64,000 nt of DNA from Nitrosospira multiformis (GTDB lineage: Bacteria; Pseudomonadota; Gammaproteobacteria; Burkholderiales; Nitrosomonadaceae). Positions 35,657 through 43,628 of the stretch are shown here, one piece after another. The position numbers and the translations under genes are program-made. Location of the stretch: contig JAFKJB010000007.1 of the NCBI GenBank assembly GCA_017306155.1, forward strand, positions 109,016 to 173,015, written 5' to 3'. Numbering within the stretch: the stretch's first letter is position 1; every line of letters starts with the position of its first letter. Below the pieces are notes generated by a model that was not told the DNA's origin, did not search any database, and worked only from the letters and a program-made list of their open reading frames with translations.

Positions 35657-37153
35657 CTATTGGCCAGCAGGTAAGCAGGAATTGCCGAAGCGCATGCCTT
35701 TGGAGGTAGGACCGCTGGCTCCCGCCACTGGCGTGGCGAAGATTCCCCTCAGGTCGCTTTCACCCAGGGTGGCAGCAACCGCGGTGATCAAGGCAGCAGC
35801 ACTTGGGCTGGCGGGACTGATGGAGCCGCCGGCAGTGAACGCCGCCAGTTCGTACCAGAAGTTATAGGAACCATCCATCGCCTCGGCACGGTGCTGGGCA
35901 TCGGTATTAGGAGATACGCGATCCAGCCTGACGAATGCCCACCGGTCGGTCGTAGCAGTAGGTGCTGGCGTGTTTTCCATGGATACCACGCCCAGAGCGA
36001 GCTGGCTTGCCCCGGTGGCGGTATTCAAGGCGCTCTTCACGCCCCCGGTGCTGGATTGTTCGCTCACAATGGCCGTTGCCGTGCTGTCGGTTGCGCGCGC
36101 CGGTTCCAGTGCGCCCTGCGATATCCCGGTTGAACAGGGCTTGTTGAGGAAGCGCATATTGGAGGCAGACTGCGTGCCGGAGGTAGGCACGCGACGCACC
36201 AGATTGACTATCGAACCTGCCGGACCGCCGAACAGGCTGCCATCCACGCTACTGATCGAATCCCTGCTGGCAATAGTGGTATAGCGCTGTGCCGGCAGGC
36301 TGGGCTGACAGGCAGGCGTGAGATTGGGCGCGGTCGGAGAACCGTCATCGCAGGTCGCGGCCAGAATGCCGGCGGTAACGTCGTTCTTCTGCAACTGAAG
36401 ATAGAGCGGATAGCTCACGGCTACGCCAAAGGCCTGCCCAATGTTGGTCGCCACTTCCTCGCCAAGGGAGCTCAGGTTCAGTGCAATATCCAGGTTCTGC
36501 TTGTTGATCAGGTATTCCGTATCCGAAAAACCGCCATCCGGATAACTTTGGCCCGGACGTCCGGCAGCATCGCCCTTGAGCGAAGCGGTAAAGGTCTTGG
36601 TAATGGTATCGCCGCAGTTGTTGTAGCGGGCAATGGGGTAGGACACGCCACTCAGGGTGACGTTGGTTGAGGCAGCGGCGCCCGCTGCGCACTTGCCGCC
36701 GCCGCCAAGCAAGGCGACATCATTGATGCGCTTCAGGTTGCCGGGCAGATATCCGTTGGGGTTCGGCTCTCCCGCCATGCTGAGATGGGGCGCATAGGCG
36801 TTGAAAGACCCGCCTTCAACCGTATGATAGACCACCACTTTCTTGCCAGCCAGCGCACCGGCGGCGGAACTCATGGTGCAGGCATAGGCGACGCGGTCAC
36901 CGCTGCTCTTGCCGGGCTCAGCACCACTGCCTTCCAGGTACATATGAGCGTCATTGGTACCGCCATTCCCTGCCAGGCCATTGCACAGCGACATGACGCT
37001 GCGAAATACGGCATTGGTAGGCGCGGATGCACCCGACAGCCAGACGTAGGTAGTGGGGCCGGCAGCGACCTGAGCGGGGGTCAGGGCGAAAGCAGCCGGG
37101 GTCGTGCCGAGTGCCGCGATGGACAGCGCTATTTTGCTCAGCTTCATTTTCAT
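35657..37153 (-). CDS. Exported protein of unknown function, PEP-CTERM/TPS locus
   Basis: The 498-residue product has a signal peptide (M-K-M-K-L-S-K-I-A-L-S-I-A-A-L-G, cleavage after A-F-A). The mature start T-Y-V-W-L-S-G-A-S-A-P-T-N-A-V-F is reminiscent of periplasmic substrate-binding folds, but I cannot place it in a family. Eight or more Cys are spread through it, likely paired as disulfides. It lacks a PEP-CTERM tail, a lipobox and TPS features. AAAGGA precedes the first ATG. It sits between a PEP-CTERM gene and tpsB, all on one strand with gaps near 100 bases, so a surface or matrix role alongside the adhesin is inferred. Confidence 0.85.
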   Translation of the reverse strand: MKMKLSKIALSIAALGTTPAAFALTPAQVAAGPTTYVWLSGASAPTNAVFRSVMSLCNGLAGNGGTNDAHMYLEGSGAEPGKSSGDRVAYACTMSSAAGALAGKKVVVYHTVEGGSFNAYAPHLSMAGEPNPNGYLPGNLKRINDVALLGGGGKCAAGAAASTNVTLSGVSYPIARYNNCGDTITKTFTASLKGDAAGRPGQSYPDGGFSDTEYLINKQNLDIALNLSSLGEEVATNIGQAFGVAVSYPLYLQLQKNDVTAGILAATCDDGSPTAPNLTPACQPSLPAQRYTTIASRDSISSVDGSLFGGPAGSIVNLVRRVPTSGTQSASNMRFLNKPCSTGISQGALEPARATDSTATAIVSEQSSTGGVKSALNTATGASQLALGVVSMENTPAPTATTDRWAFVRLDRVSPNTDAQHRAEAMDGSYNFWYELAAFTAGGSISPASPSAAALITAVAATLGESDLRGIFATPVAGASGPTSKGMRFGNSCLPAGQ

Positions 37154-37203
37154 CTTGGTATCCTTTATTTTCAGATTGATATTTCAGGCTGAAGCCCGCC
37201 TTT

Positions 37204-37222
37204 CCCGGCCTCCCTGGCCGGG
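37204..37222 (-). other. GC-rich stem-loop after the PEP-CTERM gene
   Basis: CCCGGCC-TCCCT-GGCCGGG is a perfect 7-bp stem, 23 bases after the PEP-CTERM stop. A U-run is absent on the minus strand. It could partially terminate or stabilise the upstream message. Confidence 0.5.
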
Positions 37223-37244
37223 CGTAAGCAGCTCATTGCGAGTC

Positions 37245-38129
37245 TCAGACGCCGGCGCGGCGGCGGACGATCATGCCCAGCATGCCCAGCCCTGCCAGCA
37301 GCATGGCCCAGGTATCCGCTTCGGGAATAGGAGAGACGGACGGGCTCGTGAAGGTGAGCATCCCATTCTCGGTCAACCTGAATTTGCTGAACTCGCCTTC
37401 GCCAATGCTGCCATCATTATTCAGATCGACACCAAACGGGGTCTTGACGGCCTGAGCGTAACTTGAGAGAGAGGATGTGGTCAGTAACCAGAAATTCTGG
37501 TCCGTACCCAGAGGCTGGGTGGTATCAGCAGTGGTATTCGCCAGCCAATTGTCGCCCTGGCCAAAACCATTAATTGCGCCGAAGAAGGTATCAGGATCAT
37601 CTGTGGGCGTGGCAACGCTGGCACCATTTGCATCGGTGGCATGCGTACCGCGACTGTTATTGGCATCGATGTACTTTTCCATGTTCTGGAATGCCACCAA
37701 TGGACGAGTTGCCAGCTTCGGAGCAGTGTCCGTGTTCATCGTGGTGAGATAACGCGAACCGCCGATAGTGCCAAAATCCGTGTTATCCAGTGCGATAACG
37801 CTGAACTCGACGAGGGGCGCGTTGGCAGGGCCGACGAAGTTCATCAGTTGATTCCAGGAAGCGCCATAGGCGCCACTCGTCAAGTCCCAGCTTTTGTTGA
37901 AGCCCGCCTGTCCGTTCTGGGCAAGCATGTCATTCATTCTGAAACCGAGATCGAACAGACCTGAAATGTCATCACCACCGGAAGTGGCGGAACTGCCGCC
38001 GTAATAACGGACGTTGAGCAGCAGTTCGCCATTGCCGGTGGCGCCGCCCTCGATAGCAGCAAGCGCCGGACCGGAAAGGACCGCGGCGGCGGCAACAGCG
38101 AGCGCCTTGAGTCTGAAGTTTGTTTTCAT
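37245..38129 (-). CDS. PEP-CTERM sorted exported protein with an EF-hand-like loop
   Basis: The 294-residue product has a signal peptide ending P-A-L-A. The C-terminus reads P-I-P-E-A-D-T-W-A-M-L-L-A-G-L-G-M-L-G and then R-R-R, the PEP-CTERM tail recognised by an exosortase: PEP motif, hydrophobic helix, basic end. A D-L-N-N-D-G-S-I-G-E-G-E-F stretch near residue 245 fits a calcium EF-hand loop. PEP-CTERM proteins are exported and linked to exopolysaccharide or biofilm matrix. The ATG at 38127-38129 has CGGAG about 9 bases upstream. It is the first gene after the c-di-GMP riboswitch. No exosortase gene is in the window. Confidence 0.92.
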   Translation of the reverse strand: MKTNFRLKALAVAAAAVLSGPALAAIEGGATGNGELLLNVRYYGGSSATSGGDDISGLFDLGFRMNDMLAQNGQAGFNKSWDLTSGAYGASWNQLMNFVGPANAPLVEFSVIALDNTDFGTIGGSRYLTTMNTDTAPKLATRPLVAFQNMEKYIDANNSRGTHATDANGASVATPTDDPDTFFGAINGFGQGDNWLANTTADTTQPLGTDQNFWLLTTSSLSSYAQAVKTPFGVDLNNDGSIGEGEFSKFRLTENGMLTFTSPSVSPIPEADTWAMLLAGLGMLGMIVRRRAGV

Positions 38130-38163
38130 GCGGGATACTCCGTAGGTAATTAATGGTTGCACC

Positions 38164-38208
38164 AAAAAAATCCGGCTGACTGATCCTTGAAGCTTCGCTT
38201 CATCTGAT
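38164..38208 (-). terminator. Stem-loop and U-run after the riboswitch (candidate expression platform)
   Basis: On the minus strand TGATC...TGAAGC-GAA-GCTTCA...GATCA forms a two-part stem. About ten bases later comes a run of seven T, at 38164-38170. The distance between stem and T-run is longer than in a standard terminator, so the mechanism (termination or translation control) is uncertain. Confidence 0.45.
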
Positions 38209-38214
38209 CAACCG

Positions 38215-38290
38215 TCCTGGAGCAACCCGGCTACCTCCGCTTGCTTGGAGACCCGCAGCTTTCCGTCCCCGCCTCGCAACGGGTTTGGCT
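38215..38290 (-). promoter_or_regulatory. Cyclic-di-GMP-I (GEMM) riboswitch
   Basis: The minus-strand RNA begins GCCAAACCCG and continues with CGGGGACGGAAAGC, then GCGGGUCUCC, and ends GGAGGUAGCCGGGUUGC. The order CAAACC, GGGACGNAAAGC, then GGUAGCNGGGUU is that of class I c-di-GMP aptamers such as Vc2. It lies about 85 bases before the PEP-CTERM start, a known setting for this class. It would tie expression of this gene, and possibly of the 498-residue protein and tpsBA behind it, to c-di-GMP level. The P2 loop is GUUGCGAGGC rather than the common GAAA tetraloop. Confidence 0.85.
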
Positions 38291-38598
38291 TTGTTCCTGA
38301 CCGGCTAGAACGCCTGTACCTGTTACCGGACGTGGGTCACTATATGTGACAGCCGTGAACCGTCTGTGAAACACAATCGGTATTTTCGTGGTACTTTCTG
38401 CCTATTCTTTTGGTCTGCGCGGTGGAGACTCATCATTCGCGCGTACCGGATGTGATGGAGTATGGGCAGCAGGAGCACTGTTTCCCCGCTTTTCATGGAG
38501 CGCCAGGATACCTCGCAGGAGTAGCTGCGAGGAATGACGGCGGATACGATGAAGAATCCGGTGCGCAAACTCTGGATCGGGGAGATCGACGGGGGGAT

Positions 38599-39372
38599 TC
38601 AAAGCGTGATTTTCAGTGCCATCGCCTTGGCTACGGCATGGGCCCGGTTATTGACCCCCAGCTTTCGCAGGATCTTCTGGATATGGTTTTTGACGGTAAG
38701 CGGGCTGATATGTAGCAGCTGGGCTATTTCCTGATTGCTTTTGCCCGCCTGAACATGACGCAGAATTTCCGTCTCGCGGTCTGTGATGAGTTTTCTGCTT
38801 TTTTCCCGCACGACACCCTGATTGTGATGGCGTTCATGAAACAGCATGCGCACCAGTGCCATATGCATGTGCGGCATCAACAGCTCGAGGAAATAAGCAT
38901 GACGCTCGCTCAGCGTCGTGGAAATCTGGGTAAAGGTAAAGAAGCTGGTGGTCCGGCCATTGGCATCGAACATCCCGTGCGCTGCAATACGCTGCAGATT
39001 TTCACGTTTGAGGTCGTGCGCAAAACGCTTGTAGGTGAGTGCATGCGGATTATTTGGGCAAACCAGAAGCGGCTGGTTTCTGCCCGCGCTCCACGCAGAC
39101 ATGGCGCGAAATACAATCCCGCCATCGGGACGGCAAAGCTCTGAAAACCGGATTTCGTCCATATCCGTCCGGCTGAATCTTTCAGTACTCACAACCTGAC
39201 CATTGCCCTCGTCAAACAGGCATATGAGCATGCCATGCGGCAGGAGGCCCTGCAGTTCACCCTGCGCCCATAAAAAAAACTGATGACGGCGGAATATATT
39301 GATCGATGAATCGATAATCCGGAACAGGTATTCCGCCTCCCGCTCCGTCAGCGTAAACTCTCCCCCCATCAT
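38599..39372 (-). CDS. epsA: EpsA-type LuxR-family regulator linked to PEP-CTERM systems
   Basis: The 257-residue product has a C-terminal LuxR helix-turn-helix (L-I-T-D-R-E-T-E-I-L-R-H-V-Q-A-G-K-S-N-Q-E-I-A near residue 195, then S-P-L-T-V-K-N-H-I-Q-K-I). A 180-residue N-terminal domain lacks receiver or autoinducer motifs. The N-terminus (L-T-E-R-E-A-E-Y-L-F-R-I-I-D-S-S) and overall size match EpsA, the regulator found with exosortase/PEP-CTERM and exopolysaccharide genes in betaproteobacteria. It lies between the PEP-CTERM gene and the secretion operon, both on the same strand, and may control one or both. The sensed signal is unknown. Confidence 0.85.
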   Translation of the reverse strand: MMGGEFTLTEREAEYLFRIIDSSINIFRRHQFFLWAQGELQGLLPHGMLICLFDEGNGQVVSTERFSRTDMDEIRFSELCRPDGGIVFRAMSAWSAGRNQPLLVCPNNPHALTYKRFAHDLKRENLQRIAAHGMFDANGRTTSFFTFTQISTTLSERHAYFLELLMPHMHMALVRMLFHERHHNQGVVREKSRKLITDRETEILRHVQAGKSNQEIAQLLHISPLTVKNHIQKILRKLGVNNRAHAVAKAMALKITL

Positions 39373-39658
39373 TCCTTATGCCCTGATTATTCGTATCGTT
39401 TCCGGGCTGTAACGGTTTTCCCGATATTATTTTTTAGCTTCGCGTCTTAGCTTCGCGCAATTGCGTATTTTCGGGCCGGCATATGACTGAATCATTAAGA
39501 TCCCGTGTCAGATTCATGAATTCGATGTAGGCAGAAAGGACTACGCAAACGCCAGGAGGAAACGCAGGACGCCTTTTCACAGCCATGAAACATGCACTCG
39601 TGAAGAGACCGGTGGAGACAGGATTCCCGGAAACTTCCAGCCCTGAACTTCAGGACCT

Positions 39659-40405
39659 CTAATATTGAATGTTCTGCGGGGAGGAACCGGATTGCGAAGA
39701 CCTCGGGTCCTCTTGATCCGATGGACTCGGGGAGAGCGAGAAAGGCGAGGACGGTGATGAAGCGCCTCTTTCCGATTCGGGTCGGGGTTGGGAACCGAAG
39801 GCTCCCGGCTGCGGCTGGGAACCGGCTTCTGTCTGCGGCCGAATATCTCCTGCCGGCCCCTCAGATGGAGATTGCAGTGGAGTAGCGGGTGGATCGGCCG
39901 GCGCAGCTTGTGTTTGGGGTGGGCTGATGGCAGGATCTCCGGGCAGGTAGATGAACTTCCAGTCGCGATAATCCTTCGCTTCCGCAAAATCCGCATAGCG
40001 TTCCGGAAAATTGGCGCGCCTGAGCGGAATCTCCTTTGAAAGGCTGTACACGCCGATTATTCCGGCATTCGGTTGTCTGGCCAGACCCCACTCGCTTGAG
40101 CTTGTCATCGGATCGAAGAATATCTTCCGGAGATGCCGTTTGACCGTGGGAAAGCGTTTATCCAGGAGCAATTTTTCCAGTGAGTCGGGGTAGCGCTTCG
40201 GCAGGCCGGGCGAATTTTCGTAATAGGAGCCGATCGCCTGCCTGAACTGTTCTCCGGCAAACATCAGTTCTTTTTCTTTCTCCCGCCGCACCTCGGTACG
40301 CCACACCTGTACGGCGCCTCCCAGCGCAATGCTGGTCAACGCCACCACGAACAGGACCCAGATATAGGTAAAACCCTTTTGCCCTGTGCTCCTGCCACGC
40401 CCCAT
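39659..40405 (-). CDS. Pseudopilin-like protein without Glu5, type II-like secretion operon
   Basis: The 248-residue product has an N-terminal prepilin-like segment, K-G-F-T-Y-I-W-V-L-F-V-V-A-L. The Gly before Phe would be the peptidase site, but position +5 is Trp instead of the usual Glu, as in tip-type minor pseudopilins. The helix continues into a globular region (E-K-E-L-M-F-A-G-E-Q-F-R-Q-A-I-G-S-Y-Y) of the kind seen in GspG-like proteins. Then comes a Pro/Ser/Gln-rich tail of about 80 residues, probably disordered. It is the last gene of the secretion operon, 20 bases after the preceding pseudopilin. A tip or adaptor role is inferred. Confidence 0.85.
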   Translation of the reverse strand: MGRGRSTGQKGFTYIWVLFVVALTSIALGGAVQVWRTEVRREKEKELMFAGEQFRQAIGSYYENSPGLPKRYPDSLEKLLLDKRFPTVKRHLRKIFFDPMTSSSEWGLARQPNAGIIGVYSLSKEIPLRRANFPERYADFAEAKDYRDWKFIYLPGDPAISPPQTQAAPADPPATPLQSPSEGPAGDIRPQTEAGSQPQPGAFGSQPRPESERGASSPSSPFSLSPSPSDQEDPRSSQSGSSPQNIQY

Positions 40406-40425
40406 TCCTTACCCTCCACTCCCGG

Positions 40426-40854
40426 CTACCAGGTCGCGTAAGAGGTTCCATCCTTTGACTCTTCCTCCGCGCCGCTATGCACATCATAGAGGCCTTCGGC
40501 TGAATCAGGGGGAGGGAGAGCGACCCAGGTTTCGGAACTTTCGGTCAAGGGATCAACCGGAATGGCGCGCAAATACCGCTTCTCGACCAGCTCTGCCAGA
40601 TTGCGGGGATAGCTTCCCGTATCGCCGTAGAACTTGTCGATGGCATCCCGCATGACATTCAGGTCCTGACGCAATACTGCTTCCTTTGATCTTTCCACGG
40701 AGTTGAAATACCGCGGAGCGGCAATAGTGAGAAGAACGGCGATGATAGCCATGACAACCAGCAACTCGACCAGGGTGAATCCGGAACGGAACGAATCGCC
40801 CGGACTGCTTCCCGAACCAAACCTGTCCCTGGTTTTTCGCATTCTGGTCACCAT
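40426..40854 (-). CDS. Pseudopilin (GspG/H-like)
   Basis: The 142-residue product has a 24-residue leader ending R-S-G, then F-T-L-V-E-L-L-V-V-M-A-I-I, a standard type IV prepilin motif with Glu at +5. The globular part (R-Q-D-L-N-V-M-R-D-A-I-D-K-F-Y-G-D-T-G-S-Y-P) resembles GspG pseudopilins, which build the secretion piston. It overlaps the preceding gene by seven bases (ATGGTGA), indicating coupled translation. No prepilin peptidase is in the window, so one must be supplied elsewhere. Confidence 0.9.
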   Translation of the reverse strand: MVTRMRKTRDRFGSGSSPGDSFRSGFTLVELLVVMAIIAVLLTIAAPRYFNSVERSKEAVLRQDLNVMRDAIDKFYGDTGSYPRNLAELVEKRYLRAIPVDPLTESSETWVALPPPDSAEGLYDVHSGAEEESKDGTSYATW

Positions 40855-41360
40855 TTATCGTAGGCAATGCCGTTCATGCCGATCCGCGGTGAACGGGAAT
40901 ACACATCGAAAACATCATTCCCCTCCTGCGGGTTATCCGGGGAACTCTCGTAGGAACGCTTGCCCCAGGTGTCGGCATCGGGCAATGCAGGGTCATCCGC
41001 CATCGGATCCCTTGGCAGCCGCCGCAGGAAGTATATCTTGCGCTTGGCGGGATGCTTGATATCCGGTATGCCCTGCACCAGATCTTCCAGTTTGCGCGGG
41101 TATTCCGATTCATCGGCCTGCCGCGTGATCCTTCCTTCGGTCACCGCGTGCTTGTATGCGTCCAGCGCTTCGCGGATCTGGCGTAATCCCACCCGCAGCT
41201 CCTGTTCTTTTTCACGCTTTACCGTGAGTTCATATAACGGTATCGCTGCAGAAGCGAGCACTGCTGTAATGGCTACGACGACGGTCAGTTCCACCAGGGT
41301 AAATCCCTGTCCGCCTGCTTTTTTTACCAGCACCGTGCTCGCGGCAAAAATACGTTTCAT
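40848..41360 (-). CDS. Pseudopilin (GspG-like)
   Basis: The 170-residue product has leader Q-G followed by F-T-L-V-E-L-T-V-V-V-A-I, a normal prepilin cleavage site with Glu5. The globular domain begins Y-E-L-T-V-K-R-E-K-E-Q-E-L-R-V-G-L-R-Q-I-R-E-A-L-D-A-Y-K and has the D-P-M-A-D-D-P and W-G-K-R-S-Y segments seen in pseudopilins related to GspG. The start is ATG at 41358-41360, six bases after the secretin stop. Three pseudopilins in a row plus GspG at the other end of the operon suggest a short pseudopilus with distinct major and minor subunits. Confidence 0.9.
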   Translation of the reverse strand: MKRIFAASTVLVKKAGGQGFTLVELTVVVAITAVLASAAIPLYELTVKREKEQELRVGLRQIREALDAYKHAVTEGRITRQADESEYPRKLEDLVQGIPDIKHPAKRKIYFLRRLPRDPMADDPALPDADTWGKRSYESSPDNPQEGNDVFDVYSRSPRIGMNGIAYDKW

Positions 41361-41366
41361 GTCAGC

Positions 41367-43628
41367 TCAACGAATGTCCACATTGACAGCCGGTGGCAAA
41401 GGCACCGGAACGGGCAGGGGCCCGCTTTCGTCCCTGAAGCTGGCATTCCCGATACTGATCTGCGTCGTGACCGGCTTTTGCGCCAGTATCCTGAATCGCA
41501 CATCCACGGCGCCGCCACCCTTGCCCAGTTTCAACACGCGCGTTCCGGATTTATCACCCTCGTCCACCGGTTCAACCGCCGCAGGGTCGTAATTCAGTTC
41601 CAGTTCGCCAGGGGGGAGCGCCTCTGCGTCGGCGACGGCCACGCTCACCGCAAATTCCTGTCCTGCGGGCACCTGCTCCGGCGCAGCCAGTGTCACAACC
41701 GGCGTCCCCTCCGCAGGAGGAGGCGGCGGTGGCGGCCGGGTCTCCTCCCTGGGAGGCGCAGATGGCCACTGCCGACTGGCGTCAGCACCGGAGGTCGGGG
41801 AAGAAGAAGCCATCGCCAGCGCTCGCGGCGCCACCTTGCCGATCATCAGCGGCGAAACCGATATCGCGTTTTCCGTGCCGAAGTGCACTTCGCTGGCCGC
41901 TTTCGGCGGACGCGCAATGTTGCGCACGATGCGCGGCGTGATCAGAAGCGCGATTTCAGTCTTGTTTCGGATAACGTTCTTACTGATGAAGAGCTTTCCG
42001 ATCCATGGCAATTCTGCCAGGCCGGGAACCTTGGAAAGCGTGGTGCGCTCGTCGTCGCTGATCAGCCCTGCCAGAACCTGGGTTTCGCCATCCCTCAACG
42101 CCAGCGTGGTCGCTGCGGTGCGCGTACCCACCTGATAGGCAAGCCCGCCACTTTGGAGGGGGACTTCCTTTACAATATTACTGACTTCAAGGCTGACTTT
42201 CATGGAAACCTCATCCTGCAGGGAGACGGTGGACTCCACGTCCAATTTGAGTCCCACGTCGAGATAACTGACTGAAGAGGCCACACCCACGTTGGCGGCT
42301 GCGGTCGTGGTGACGACCGGAACCTTGTCGCCGATCAGGACTTTGGCTTTCTCCCGGTTCTTGACGCGGATGCGCGGATTGGCAAGCACGTTGATAAGGC
42401 CGTCCTGCTGCTTCAAATTGATGATCAGGGCAGGGTTGGCGACGAATCCGATCAGATTGTCGAGATTGGAACCATTGCCGTTAATGCCCGCGCTGCTGAT
42501 CTGGAAGGGCGGGAAAGGAGCCACGCCGGCGGCGGCGCTGGCTGCGGTAAGGTAATTTACATTGATCTTCTCGGGATACTGCAATCCGAGGTTGAGCAGT
42601 TTGTTGCGCCCGATTTCCAGCACCTCCACTTCCAGCATGACTTCGGGATCGGCCAGATCATTCAGCGCAACCAGCCGCTCGACCAGCCGGATCGCCTCCG
42701 GCGTGTCTTTCATGACGAACAGATTCAGCTTTTCGTCGACGTGCATGTCCTTGGTTTTGATCAACCCCTTGACCATCGCGACCATCTGCTTCACATCGGT
42801 ATTCGTGACAAAGAAACTGCGCACCATCAATTCCTGGTATTCCTTCTGCTTGGCCGGGGTATTCGGATAGATCAGCACCGAATTTTCGTTGAGCACCTTG
42901 TGTGCGAGCTGGTTCGTCACCAGCAGGAGCTTGAATACATCCTCGATATTGGTCTCGCGCACAAAAATGGTGGTCTTGCTGTCCTGCTTGACGTCCTTGT
43001 CAAAGACCACGTTGATGCCGCCGGTACGCGCCAGGATTTCGAATACCGATTTCAGCCCCGTGTCGCGAAACTCAAGCGTGATAGGTTTTTTGAACGCGGT
43101 TTTCAGGATAGGGCCCGCTTGCGCAGCCTGCACTTCCATCTCGGTGATACGCTGAATGAGCCTGCGCCCATCCCGCTGCATCGGATTTTCCTGCAGCACG
43201 GAGCGGACCTCGTTCGAGGCAGCCGCATACTCCCCCCGCTCCAGCAATTCTTCCGCGCGTTTTACTGCCGCTGTATGGCGGCGATCCATATTGATCGTCT
43301 CCAGCCCGGCGAGCGCGCGTTCATGGCGTGGATTTATTTCAAGCGCCCGGTGAAAACTTCGCTCAGCCGCTTCCAGATCACCTGCCGACCTGGCGGCTTC
43401 CGCCTCGAATACGAAACGCGCGATTACAGCCTCGCGCTGACGCGCGAGCACTGCACGAATTTCGAGGTTATCCGGATTTTCTCGTGCCGCCTGTTCGAGG
43501 CTGGCAAGTCCGGTGTCGAGCTTGCCCTCGGCTATGAGACGCTTGCCCTCCACGAATGCATTGTTTGTCGCGCATCCTGCAGCCCCGGCAAGAACCAGGG
43601 CAAGCAGAACGTGTTTGCCAGTTTTCAT
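41367..43628 (-). CDS. gspD: Lipoprotein secretin with N-terminal repeats and C-terminal cohesin-like domain
   Basis: The product is 753 residues. Lipobox A-G-A-A-G-C makes Cys19 the lipid site. Helical TPR-like repeats run from about 25 to 165. Secretin N-domains come next (I-T-L-E-F-R-D-T-G-L-K-S-V-F-E-I-L-A at about 185), then the secretin core (V-L-A-N-P-R-I-R-V-K-N-R-E-K-A-K-V-L-I-G-D near 415 and G-E-T-Q-V-L-A-G-L-I near 510). After a run of seven Pro near residue 640 there is a beta-rich domain with V-P-A-G-Q-E-F-A-V-S-V-A-V and L-E-L-N-Y-D-P-A-A-V, which fits the cohesin pattern. It would form the outer-membrane exit channel. It overlaps the preceding gene by ATGA. Confidence 0.9.
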   Translation of the reverse strand: MKTGKHVLLALVLAGAAGCATNNAFVEGKRLIAEGKLDTGLASLEQAARENPDNLEIRAVLARQREAVIARFVFEAEAARSAGDLEAAERSFHRALEINPRHERALAGLETINMDRRHTAAVKRAEELLERGEYAAASNEVRSVLQENPMQRDGRRLIQRITEMEVQAAQAGPILKTAFKKPITLEFRDTGLKSVFEILARTGGINVVFDKDVKQDSKTTIFVRETNIEDVFKLLLVTNQLAHKVLNENSVLIYPNTPAKQKEYQELMVRSFFVTNTDVKQMVAMVKGLIKTKDMHVDEKLNLFVMKDTPEAIRLVERLVALNDLADPEVMLEVEVLEIGRNKLLNLGLQYPEKINVNYLTAASAAAGVAPFPPFQISSAGINGNGSNLDNLIGFVANPALIINLKQQDGLINVLANPRIRVKNREKAKVLIGDKVPVVTTTAAANVGVASSVSYLDVGLKLDVESTVSLQDEVSMKVSLEVSNIVKEVPLQSGGLAYQVGTRTAATTLALRDGETQVLAGLISDDERTTLSKVPGLAELPWIGKLFISKNVIRNKTEIALLITPRIVRNIARPPKAASEVHFGTENAISVSPLMIGKVAPRALAMASSSPTSGADASRQWPSAPPREETRPPPPPPPAEGTPVVTLAAPEQVPAGQEFAVSVAVADAEALPPGELELNYDPAAVEPVDEGDKSGTRVLKLGKGGGAVDVRFRILAQKPVTTQISIGNASFRDESGPLPVPVPLPPAVNVDIR

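Larger units (their letters stand above)
38130..38598. other. Leader region of the PEP-CTERM gene
   Basis: The 470 bases between epsA and the PEP-CTERM gene contain the riboswitch (38215-38290), a downstream stem-loop and a T-run close to the start codon. Nothing else gene-like was recognised in the half nearer epsA. Confidence 0.6.
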
